From: an uncultured Dysgonomonas sp.
GTDB taxonomy: Bacteria > Bacteroidota > Bacteroidia > Bacteroidales > Dysgonomonadaceae
Direction: 5' to 3'
Assembly: GCA_945273835.1 (NCBI GenBank)
Contig: CALYPL010000007.1
Span: forward strand, 1-64,000
Length of the DNA: 64,000 nucleotides
The notes under the pieces were generated by a model that was given only the letters and a program-made list of their open reading frames with translations, was not told where the DNA came from and searched no databases. Position numbers and translations under genes: made by a program. Shown here piece after piece: positions 9,021-16,525 of this stretch (its first letter is position 1; every line of letters starts with the position of its first letter).

Positions 9021-10329
9021 TGAAAATTATATTATTAAGTAATTTTAATACTTGCTCTTTGTCTTCTCGTCTCACAAGAAACGACATGTTATAATTGCTT
9101 CCTCCATAAGAAATCATTCTCAACGGAATATTTTTTAACGCATCCATGATATCGGACATAACATGCGACGTGGTCCAGTCTAGATCGCCCACAATAGAAA
9201 CGATCGCCATATCCCTATCAAAAGACACCGTTCCGTATTTTTTCAGATCGTCAACAATATTTGATAGTTTCTGATCGTCATCAATTGTCAGCGACACTCC
9301 GACTTCGCTTGTCGTCAGCATATCAATCGGTGTCTGATAATCATCAAATACTTCAAATATTCTGCGCAAGAAGCCGTGAGCCAAGAGCATTTTTGCCGAT
9401 TTAATCTGCACAGAAGTTATTCCTTCTCTTGCAGCAATAGCTTTTATTACATTATGTTCGAGCTTATTGGATATAAGAGTTCCTTCGGATTGAGGATAAT
9501 TTGTATTTTTAAGGCGTATTGGTACATCACCAATCTTTGCCGGCAGGATACTTGATGGATGCAATATCTTCGAACCGAAATAAGTCAGTTCTGCAGCTTC
9601 ATCGAAATTGAGCTGAGGTATGGCTTTTGTATTTTTCACATAACGTGAATCGTTATTTTGCATTACGTCACAATCCGCCCATATCTCTATTTCTTCAGCA
9701 TTCAAGGCAACTCCTATCAACGAAGCTGTATAATCGCTACCTCCTTTTCGTAAATCATCTATTTCGCCATAAGCGTTTCGACATATATATCCCTGTGTTA
9801 TGTAAATATCTGCTTTTTCGGCTTCGGATAATAATAAAGATAGATTTTCTTTAAGATAAAGTTGGTCAGGAACTGATGTTTTATCTGTCCTAACAAAGTC
9901 CAATGCGGGTAATACTCTGACTTTAAAACCTTTTTCTGTAAGTAATAATTCAAACAATGATGTACTGAGCAATTCGCCTTGCGCCATCAAAGCCCTTTCT
10001 TCAAACAAAGTAAACAAATCATTTGAAAATGAACGAATGTATTGGAAAGTATCATTCAGACTTGATAAAGCATTATCTATATATTTTTGTTCTGTCAGGA
10101 GAGCATTTATCAATGATTTATAATATTGTTCTAAATCATTGATTATTTCTGAAGCTCCTTCTTGGTTTTTTTTATATAGATATTTGGATATTTCGCTTAA
10201 AGATTCAGCTGTGCCTTTGATCGAAGAAAAGACAATCAGGTTACCTGCTTTTTTTTCAATGATAGAAACAACAGATTTGATTTTCTCCACCGAACCTATT
10301 GTAGCACTGCCAAATTTTAATATTTTCAT
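9013..10329 (-). CDS. lysC: Aspartate kinase, divergent, with C-terminal ACT domains
   Basis: The protein (438 residues from ATG 10329) has the amino-acid kinase fold followed by two ACT-like regions. Recognisable kinase parts are KGGSDYTASLIGVALNAEEIEIW and LTYFGSKILHPSS. However, the nucleotide motif normally KFGGTSVGS reads KFGSATIGS, and the WTDVDG region reads WADCDVMQNNDSR. It may therefore be an altered or regulatory kinase, although coupling to lysA supports a lysine role. The track start at 10356 is a TTG lying inside a -7 box; I prefer MKILKFG at 10329, with ATG 10347 as the alternative. Confidence 0.8.
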   Translation of the reverse strand: MKILKFGSATIGSVEKIKSVVSIIEKKAGNLIVFSSIKGTAESLSEISKYLYKKNQEGASEIINDLEQYYKSLINALLTEQKYIDNALSSLNDTFQYIRSFSNDLFTLFEERALMAQGELLSTSLFELLLTEKGFKVRVLPALDFVRTDKTSVPDQLYLKENLSLLLSEAEKADIYITQGYICRNAYGEIDDLRKGGSDYTASLIGVALNAEEIEIWADCDVMQNNDSRYVKNTKAIPQLNFDEAAELTYFGSKILHPSSILPAKIGDVPIRLKNTNYPQSEGTLISNKLEHNVIKAIAAREGITSVQIKSAKMLLAHGFLRRIFEVFDDYQTPIDMLTTSEVGVSLTIDDDQKLSNIVDDLKKYGTVSFDRDMAIVSIVGDLDWTTSHVMSDIMDALKNIPLRMISYGGSNYNMSFLVRREDKEQVLKLLNNIIFNE

Positions 10330-10353
10330 TCCTTTTATTATTTTCATCGAATG

Positions 10354-10361
10354 CAAAAATA
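10354..10361 (-). promoter_or_regulatory. -7 promoter box for lysC-lysA
   Basis: The minus strand reads TATTTTTG, a full match to TAnnTTTG. Transcription would begin near 10348, which rules out the TTG start at 10356 and leaves ATG 10329 with a leader of about 20 bases. No clear -33 TTTG is present. Confidence 0.5.
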
Positions 10362-10418
10362 CAATTTTTCAATTCAATAAAAATACATAACCAAGTTTGT
10401 TGACTTAATTATTCGTTA

Positions 10419-10937
10419 TTATTCACCTTTATACCAACTTGAGTACATCAGATAATTTCGGGCAATTTTCTGATTCATTTCTTTAGCTTGTTCGGGATCT
10501 ACTTTCTTTACAAACTTAGCAGGCACTCCTGCATATATGCTTCCCGGTTCGACATGTGTTCCGCTAAGAACGACTGAACCTGCCGCAACAATTGCGCCTT
10601 CACCGATAACCGCCTGATCTAATATTACTGAGCCCATACCAATCAGAGCACCATTCTCTATTTTCGCACCATGTATTACCACATTATGCCCTACTGACAC
10701 ATCGTCACCTATCTCTATCGTAGATTTCTGGTATAATGTATGTAGTACTGATCCGTCTTGTATATTAACTCTATTACCCATGCGTATCGAGTTTACATCT
10801 CCACGTAATACGGCATTGAACCAAATACTGCAATCGCGTCCCATTACCACATCGCCTATAATGGTAGCATTATCTGCAAGGAATGTATTTTCTCCGATTT
10901 GTGGGATAAAGCCTCTGACTTCTTTTATTAATGCCAT
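10419..10937 (-). CDS. Gamma-class carbonic anhydrase-like hexapeptide protein
   Basis: This 172-residue protein is built from left-handed beta-helix hexapeptide repeats (NTFLADNATIIGDVVMGRDCSIW onward). The three zinc-ligand histidines of the YrdA/PaaY/Cam group are present in GSVLHT, VGHNV and VIHGA. It probably forms a trimer. Relatives hydrate CO2 or act as thioesterases, so the substrate is uncertain. It lies 6 bases downstream of the TlpA-like gene and closes the bactofilin-pepP-tlpA run. Confidence 0.85.
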   Translation of the reverse strand: MALIKEVRGFIPQIGENTFLADNATIIGDVVMGRDCSIWFNAVLRGDVNSIRMGNRVNIQDGSVLHTLYQKSTIEIGDDVSVGHNVVIHGAKIENGALIGMGSVILDQAVIGEGAIVAAGSVVLSGTHVEPGSIYAGVPAKFVKKVDPEQAKEMNQKIARNYLMYSSWYKGE

Positions 10938-10943
10938 GTTTTT

Positions 10944-12359
10944 TTATTTTAGATAATATGATAAAACTTTTTCAAGATTCGAACTATCAATCTTTTTGGC
11001 AACAATCTTTTTGTCTTTATCCAATAAATATATTGCAGGTGTGAATGATGTATCGTAATACATCCAGAACTTCGACTTAAAATTTGAATCTGAACAGTTC
11101 ACCCAATCTTTCATATTCATTTTATGAACAAATGATTTCCAATTGTCAATATTCGAATCTATATTTATTCCGACAATAATCAGACCATTGTTTTTGAATT
11201 GATTGAATATTTTTTCTTGTAAACGAGTTATTTCTTCTACACAATGTTTGCAAGCAGGACTATAGAAATAAAGCAAAGTATATTTTGCATCAATATTATT
11301 TGTACTGATTTTTCCGCCTTCAAGTTTATCTAATTCTAAGTTATGTGCCTTAATGCCAATCCGACAGTTTTCGGATATAGTATATAAACTGTCTAATGAA
11401 GCATACTCCCGATTATCTATCCATGAAAGATTTTTATCTTTAATATAGTTCTCATATAGTAACATCCAGACGTTTTCCATCCCCATCAGTTTGCTTTTAA
11501 GTGACCAATTGACATAATGACTAAGCATTTTTTGGTAGCAATAGTCATTGTCTTTGGTCTTCTCCACTAGCAGGCTTGCTGCATGAGCAAGTGAGTCTGG
11601 CTCTTGTTCCACGATATTAGATATGTAATCGTCTAAATACGATGAAAAATAGGATGTATGCCAAAATCGAGGGTCTGTAAGATCTATGTTGTCGAAATAA
11701 TGTATTTTCAGATACTTTCGATTGTAGTCAGATTGCTCTGAACTGTTTTTGTCTTGGGATATCGGGGGAATATCTACTGAATTCGTTCCTTTAAGCCAAG
11801 CTGAAAACCAAGTTCCTTTATGTAAGTCAATCTGAGCTTTCTGATACTGATCTAAAGCAGTTTCCATATCAGACAATTGTGTCTGTATCTTTGCAATATC
11901 TTCAATATTGGTTTGGTCCATATCATCCAATTTATTCAACAGATCGCTATAATTTAATATTTTGTCCTCACAATGTCGCAGATAGTCCCAATAGATCTCA
12001 GTGTCTCTGCTTCCATTTATAGTACTCTGCGTTACATCTGAAGAATTTACGAATATTTTTATATCATTCTGATCATGTCCTAAAAGGATTTGAAATTTTA
12101 AATCGGAATTAATGTATACTATATATTGACCTTCAGGGTACGCCTCCTTATTTGAAAAAACGGCTTTACCTTGTGATGATATTATTGTTGAATCTAACTT
12201 GTAGATATTTCCCTCTGAATAACTACCTAAATAAATTTTCTTTGAAGCTTCTGTTTGAGCATAAACTTCAAGGTGAAATGCATTTTTATCCTTATCAGTT
12301 GTTTGTGCTTTAACTATAAGACTTATTAAGAATAAGAAAAAAAGGATATTAAATTTCAT
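10944..12359 (-). CDS. TlpA/ResA-like periplasmic thiol-disulfide oxidoreductase
   Basis: The 471-residue protein has a signal peptide (MKFNILFFLFLISLIVKAQ), an N-terminal beta domain resembling the DUF4369 type that precedes many Bacteroidetes TlpA proteins, a long helical middle part, and a C-terminal thioredoxin fold. The redox motif is CKHC in FYSPACKHCVEE (around residue 375), followed by IIVGINIDS and the cis-Pro region FTPAIYLLDKD. It probably reduces or isomerises disulfides of exported proteins. Its start overlaps the end of the aminopeptidase gene by 11 bases. Confidence 0.8.
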   Translation of the reverse strand: MKFNILFFLFLISLIVKAQTTDKDKNAFHLEVYAQTEASKKIYLGSYSEGNIYKLDSTIISSQGKAVFSNKEAYPEGQYIVYINSDLKFQILLGHDQNDIKIFVNSSDVTQSTINGSRDTEIYWDYLRHCEDKILNYSDLLNKLDDMDQTNIEDIAKIQTQLSDMETALDQYQKAQIDLHKGTWFSAWLKGTNSVDIPPISQDKNSSEQSDYNRKYLKIHYFDNIDLTDPRFWHTSYFSSYLDDYISNIVEQEPDSLAHAASLLVEKTKDNDYCYQKMLSHYVNWSLKSKLMGMENVWMLLYENYIKDKNLSWIDNREYASLDSLYTISENCRIGIKAHNLELDKLEGGKISTNNIDAKYTLLYFYSPACKHCVEEITRLQEKIFNQFKNNGLIIVGINIDSNIDNWKSFVHKMNMKDWVNCSDSNFKSKFWMYYDTSFTPAIYLLDKDKKIVAKKIDSSNLEKVLSYYLK

Positions 12360-14127
12360 CTGTCTTTACTTTTAACCAAAGTTTTTCTTCTGTTGTCAGC
12401 CATGGAGACAAACGGTCATAAACAGTTTTATGATATGTATTTAACCAATCGATTTCAGCATCTGTCAACATTTCTTTTATGATGGGTGCTTTATCAATTG
12501 GACAGAGTGTCAGCGTCTCGAATGAATAAAAATCTCCAAATTCAGTAGTTTTTTCTTTTTTTGTGAGCACAAGATTCTCTATTCGCACGCCATGTTTACC
12601 AGCACGGTATAAACCGGGTTCATTTGAGGTTACCATTCCGATCTCAAGAGACGTCGGGTTTTCATTCATACGAATACTTTGCGGTCCTTCATGCACATTG
12701 AGAAAATGCCCCACTCCGTGCCCTGTCCCATGTAAGTAATTCAGACCTTTATCCCATAATGCTTTACGAGCAAGTATATCTATTTGGCTACCCCTTGTTC
12801 CTTGTGGGAATATTGCGGTTGCTATACCGATATGCCCTTTTAGTACCAAGGTATAATCTTCTTTCATTTGTTTTGTAAGTACACCTAAAGCTATGGTCCG
12901 TGTAATATCCGTTGTACCGTCTAAATATTGTCCGCCTGAATCTATCAGTAATAAGCCTTCCGGTTTCAGCTGTAATGACGAATCTGCTGTTACGTTGTAA
13001 TGTACAATGGCGGCATTAGGTCCATACCCTGATATAGTAGCAAAACTTTCTCCGACAAAGCCCTGTTCTTTGCTCCTTAATTCAACCAATTTATAGGGAA
13101 TATCTAATTCGGATACCAGCCCTTGCGGAACAGTTTTCTCTAACCACATCAGAAAACGTACTAATGCGATACCGTCTTTTTCCATTGCACGCCGAAAGCC
13201 ATTTATTTCTGTATGATTTTTAACACTTTTCATCCAATCAGCAGGAGACGGAACATCTACGATTTTGCAATCGGCAGGAATATTTTCGTATAATTTATAT
13301 GGTATTTTTTCACTGTTTAGACAAATAGTTCCAAATAATTTTTGTGTATAGTCATAAATATCATTATAGTGTGCCAATGTTACGCCTTGCTCTGTAAGAT
13401 AACGCGTTACATCTTCTGGCAACTTCGAGGAAGTTATAAAAAGGATTGTTTTTTCTCGGGAAATTATACCATAACTTACTGCTACGGGATTACATTTGAC
13501 GTCATTACCCCTAATATTGAAAATCCAAGCAATTGTATCTAATGACGCCACTAAAAGAGAACTTGCTCCAGTTTTTTCTACGGCATCGCAAATACGCGAG
13601 ATTTTATGTCGCGCTGACTCTCCTGTATATTTTTCGGAAAATATGTAGATAGGATTTTGGGGTATAAGAGGCCTGTCGTTCCAAATTGTATCAAATGGAT
13701 CATAATCTGCTATTACATGCAATCCGCATTGATTTAATTGATGAATAAGGTTCAAGGCTTCTCTAGCTGCATAAACTTTTCCATCAAAACCGACATATGC
13801 ACCCGAATCTAGTTCTGAATCGAGCCATTCAGATATAGACGGAGTATGTGGTAAGCCTTCTTTATGTAAAAGGAAACGCTCTGGATCAAGTTCATCTGCT
13901 ACTTGCAAAAAATACCTCGAATCTGTCCACAAAGCAGCTTTATCCAAAGTAACAACAACCGTTCCGGCAGATCCTGTAAAGCCACTTATCCATTCGCGTG
14001 CCTGCCAATGCGATGCTGGGTATTCACTCAAATGCGCATCAGTACTGGGTATGACAAATGCATGCAAACCTTTGTTTTGCATATAAGAACGAAGGGCTGC
14101 CAATCTTTTGGAAATCCTATCACTCAT
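12349..14127 (-). CDS. pepP: Xaa-Pro aminopeptidase (aminopeptidase P, M24B)
   Basis: The 592-residue cytosolic metallopeptidase removes N-terminal residues before proline. It has the two creatinase-like N-terminal domains of long-form aminopeptidase P and a pita-bread catalytic domain. Metal ligands are visible in LIDSGGQYLDGTTDITRT (two Asp), HGTGHGVGHFLNVHEG (His), SNEPGLY (Glu) and GVRIENLV (Glu). The C-terminal extension ending in LTTEEKLWLK is typical of the roughly 600-residue eukaryote-like form. It lies 14 bases after the bactofilin gene. Confidence 0.93.
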   Translation of the reverse strand: MSDRISKRLAALRSYMQNKGLHAFVIPSTDAHLSEYPASHWQAREWISGFTGSAGTVVVTLDKAALWTDSRYFLQVADELDPERFLLHKEGLPHTPSISEWLDSELDSGAYVGFDGKVYAAREALNLIHQLNQCGLHVIADYDPFDTIWNDRPLIPQNPIYIFSEKYTGESARHKISRICDAVEKTGASSLLVASLDTIAWIFNIRGNDVKCNPVAVSYGIISREKTILFITSSKLPEDVTRYLTEQGVTLAHYNDIYDYTQKLFGTICLNSEKIPYKLYENIPADCKIVDVPSPADWMKSVKNHTEINGFRRAMEKDGIALVRFLMWLEKTVPQGLVSELDIPYKLVELRSKEQGFVGESFATISGYGPNAAIVHYNVTADSSLQLKPEGLLLIDSGGQYLDGTTDITRTIALGVLTKQMKEDYTLVLKGHIGIATAIFPQGTRGSQIDILARKALWDKGLNYLHGTGHGVGHFLNVHEGPQSIRMNENPTSLEIGMVTSNEPGLYRAGKHGVRIENLVLTKKEKTTEFGDFYSFETLTLCPIDKAPIIKEMLTDAEIDWLNTYHKTVYDRLSPWLTTEEKLWLKVKTDEI

Positions 14128-14141
14128 ATAATTTTCTATAA

Positions 14142-14513
14142 TCAGACTTCGCCCTCGTCGTATACTTTTTCTCCGACCATCGATATGGTACCTTCTATTC
14201 GTGAACCGGGCTCAACTTCGAGCACTTTCGTATTAATTTTACCAATAAACACTGATGTTGAACGAAGAATGAGGGTATCTGTACAATTAATCGTTCCGGT
14301 AATTTTACCTAAAACATCCACGTGAGCAGAAAACACATCGCCTTCGACTTGCGATTCGGCACCAAATACTATTTTACCTTTACAAGTGATGTTACCTTCA
14401 ATTCTTCCATCAAACCTGAAATCTTCTTCGGCATGAATATCCCCCATTATCACCGTTTTGGACGTAAGCATATTATGCGCGTTCAAAGCAGTCGTTTCAT
14501 CTTTTTTTCCCAT
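14142..14513 (-). CDS. Bactofilin (polymer-forming cytoskeletal protein)
   Basis: The 123-residue protein is a single bactofilin beta-helix domain (DIHAEEDFRFDGRIEGNITCKGKIVFGAESQVEGDVF in short repeats) with short disordered ends. Bactofilins polymerise without nucleotide and act in cell shape, envelope growth or positioning of enzymes. There is no M23 peptidase partner next to it, unlike many bactofilin loci; here it leads a peptidase/thioredoxin operon. A consensus -7 box lies 33 bases upstream. Confidence 0.9.
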   Translation of the reverse strand: MGKKDETTALNAHNMLTSKTVIMGDIHAEEDFRFDGRIEGNITCKGKIVFGAESQVEGDVFSAHVDVLGKITGTINCTDTLILRSTSVFIGKINTKVLEVEPGSRIEGTISMVGEKVYDEGEV

Positions 14514-14545
14514 ATAAATATTGAAATGATTTGTAAATCAGAGAA

Positions 14546-14553
14546 CAAATATA
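14546..14553 (-). promoter_or_regulatory. -7 promoter box for the bactofilin operon
   Basis: Minus strand TATATTTG matches TAnnTTTG and sits about 33 bases before the bactofilin start. It is back to back with the folB box at 14565-14572, so two polymerases would compete for this short divergent region. Confidence 0.55.
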
Positions 14554-14564
14554 AATAAAAAACT

Positions 14565-14572
14565 TAGCTTTG
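14565..14572 (+). promoter_or_regulatory. -7 promoter box for folB
   Basis: TAGCTTTG matches TAnnTTTG. Its last base is the first base of the GTG start offered by the ORF track, so that GTG cannot be the true start and the ATG at 14596 is preferred. Confidence 0.6.
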
Positions 14573-14595
14573 TGGACATTTTTATTTTTCTGTTT

Positions 14596-14952
14596 ATGAA
14601 AAGTTTCATATTGCTTGAAAATATGACGTTTTACGCCTATCATGGCGTATTTGATCAGGAAACAACTGTAGGAAATGAGTTTACTGTATCTTTGGAAATT
14701 GAGGTTGATGTTGAAAAATCTGCCCTATCAGACAATATAGAAGATACTGTCAGTTATGCTGATGTTTACGACTTGGTTGCAAAAGAGATGAAAACTCCTT
14801 CAAAGCTGCTTGAACATCTTGCCAAACGTATAATTGACCGAATAAAGGTTTACTATCCTCATATTGAATGTATAAAAATAAAGCTCAGCAAACGCCATCC
14901 TCCTTTGAGCGGACAAATTGAATCAGCCGGTATTATTTTGATTGACAACTAA
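14596..14952 (+). CDS. folB: Dihydroneopterin aldolase
   Basis: FolB cleaves 7,8-dihydroneopterin to 6-hydroxymethyl-dihydropterin and glycolaldehyde in folate synthesis. The 118-residue protein starts MKSFILLENMTFYAYHGVFD, containing the YHG active-site motif, and has the conserved SYADVYDLV, SKLLEHLAKRI with the catalytic-pocket Glu, and IKLSKRHPPL, where the Lys follows the usual pattern. The start was shortened by 8 residues because the promoter box overlaps the GTG. Confidence 0.93.
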   Translation: MKSFILLENMTFYAYHGVFDQETTVGNEFTVSLEIEVDVEKSALSDNIEDTVSYADVYDLVAKEMKTPSKLLEHLAKRIIDRIKVYYPHIECIKIKLSKRHPPLSGQIESAGIILIDN

Positions 14953-14968
14953 TTATTAAGCTATCATT

Positions 14969-15496
14969 ATGCGTGTAAAAAAAATCACGGAATTAAATCG
15001 TCTTTCTGTCAATGAGTTCAAAGTCACCGACAAAATACCTTTAGTTATCGTTTTAGACAACATCAGAAGCCTTAATAACATCGGTTCAGTATTCAGAACA
15101 TCTGATGCTTTTTTAGTAGAATACATCATATTGTGCGGAATCACAGCTACGCCACCAAATGCTGAAATTCACAAAACGGCTTTAGGAGCTGAATTTTCTG
15201 TCGACTGGATGTATATGAATGATACTCAAGAGGCAATTAATAAACTCAAACTTGATTCTTATAAGATATGCGCCATTGAACAGACGACAAATAGCGTAAT
15301 GCTTGATAAACTGAATATTGATACCAAGTGTAAATACGCAATAATATTAGGTAACGAAGTCAAAGGCATACAACAGGAAATTGTAGATCAATGCGACACA
15401 GCAATCGAAATACCGCAATATGGCACGAAGCATTCTTTAAATGTTTCTGTTGCAGCAGGAATAGTAATCTGGGACTTTTTCAAAAAGCTAAAATAA
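14969..15496 (+). CDS. TrmH/SpoU-family RNA 2'-O-methyltransferase
   Basis: The 175-residue protein is a compact SPOUT methyltransferase. Motif 1 is LDNIRSLNNIGSVFRTSDAF, motif 2 YAIILGNEVKGI, and motif 3 IPQYGTKHSLNVSVAAGIV, which forms the knotted SAM site. The short length without an N-terminal L30e-like domain resembles TrmL-type tRNA enzymes, but the target RNA cannot be told from sequence alone. It follows folB by 16 bases and probably shares its transcript. Confidence 0.85.
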   Translation: MRVKKITELNRLSVNEFKVTDKIPLVIVLDNIRSLNNIGSVFRTSDAFLVEYIILCGITATPPNAEIHKTALGAEFSVDWMYMNDTQEAINKLKLDSYKICAIEQTTNSVMLDKLNIDTKCKYAIILGNEVKGIQQEIVDQCDTAIEIPQYGTKHSLNVSVAAGIVIWDFFKKLK

Positions 15497-16428
15497 TCTT
15501 GTCTAAATCATCTATTATAATTAATCGCCAACATCGGCTACAATCATTTTTCTTTTCAAGTTAGAGTATTACATTAAATAAAATATCAATTTAAAATACA
15601 CCTAATATAATAGACCGCTACCCATTAAAACACTTTTACTTAATCATTTTTTTATTGTGTTGACAGCGCGTAAAAAAACCATGAACCATAAAGGATTAAA
15701 GACTAAATATAAAAAAGATTAGACTTAAAATGCAATTAAAGCTTTGACTCTGCAATCAAGCAGTTTGATTAAAATTTGAACGAATTAGCAACAAATATTG
15801 TTTTTATATTAAATAATCGCATCCTAAAAAGTTTTAATTCTTTTTGTCAATGTTAAATATAAACAAAATGATTTCAGAGTTAATAAATTTATATACATAA
15901 GCATTTGCATATTATATTTTATACCGACTACATTTTAATCTTTAAAAGTCAGAAATTTAAAAGGATTTATTTTCCACTATTATGTGACTAAACTATTTTT
16001 TCTAATATTATAAATATGAAAATAAATATATAATTTTTTAATACTATTAAGGAACAACCATCTAAGTTTAGACTGTGCCTTAAGTATCAATTTCTAAAAA
16101 ACTTGGCTTATAATATCACAATATCCACTTAGGCTTTAATCTTTTATGAAGCAAAAAAAGGAGCGTGATTAATGTTCAAGATTAAGATTTAAGCATAATT
16201 TATAAAAAGATTTAATAAAAAAATACTCTTATGAAAACAATGAAAACCATTTATACACCTAATCATCAGGTTTTTAATTACAAAAAATATTCTACTATAA
16301 ATCAAGATATTATTTTCATCAATCATTATTTTAAGAAAAATGAACTATTTTTGTATGCTAAATTAAAACCAGCCAAAAGAATTAACGAAAAAATATAATA
16401 CGTTAGGAGAATTTAAACAAAAAAAAAT
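15497..16428 (+). other. Long AT-rich non-coding stretch upstream of the T9SS protein
   Basis: About 0.93 kb with no recognisable gene, RNA or repeat. It is visibly richer in A and T than its neighbours, and all reading frames are broken except for one 55-codon ORF at 16231. It ends at the promoter box of the T9SS gene. The usual spacing between genes in this window is under 200 bases, so this gap stands out. It could be a decayed gene, an upstream regulatory region or an integration scar; I see no direct evidence for any of these. Confidence 0.6.
16231..16398 (+). CDS. Small ORF of 55 codons, uncertain
   Basis: ATG to TAA gives a lysine-, asparagine- and tyrosine-rich peptide beginning MKTMKTIYTPNHQVF. 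It is too short for the ORF track. No family is recognised, no promoter box was seen close upstream, and composition follows the AT-rich background. An open frame this long in such AT-rich DNA is slightly unusual, which is the only reason to list it. Confidence 0.2.
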   Translation: MKTMKTIYTPNHQVFNYKKYSTINQDIIFINHYFKKNELFLYAKLKPAKRINEKI

Positions 16429-16436
16429 TAACTTTG
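16429..16436 (+). promoter_or_regulatory. -7 promoter box for the T9SS/PIGDA pair
   Basis: TAACTTTG is a full match to TAnnTTTG. It lies 90 bases before the ATG at 16526. A TTAG at 16403-16406 is 22 bases upstream, slightly too far for the -33 element. The implied leader is about 80 bases. Confidence 0.5.
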
Positions 16437-16525
16437 TGGCTGAATGTTTTAATGACACAATTCTTTTATATTGTAATAATGAGCCAATTTAGTATTAAAT
16501 TGGTTAACTTTATAAAGCTACTGTA

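Noticed and set aside
13903-14325. 140-residue plus-strand ORF opposite pepP and bactofilin
   Set aside because: Shadow frame crossing two genuine minus-strand genes; no family features.
15660-15665. TTGACA resembling an E. coli -35 box in the AT-rich gap
   Set aside because: The primary sigma factor here is the Bacteroidetes type, which does not use TTGACA, and no matching -10 or gene follows.
15497-16428. Possible tRNA, riboswitch or invertible element in the AT-rich gap
   Set aside because: No cloverleaf, conserved aptamer core or paired inverted repeats could be found by reading both strands.
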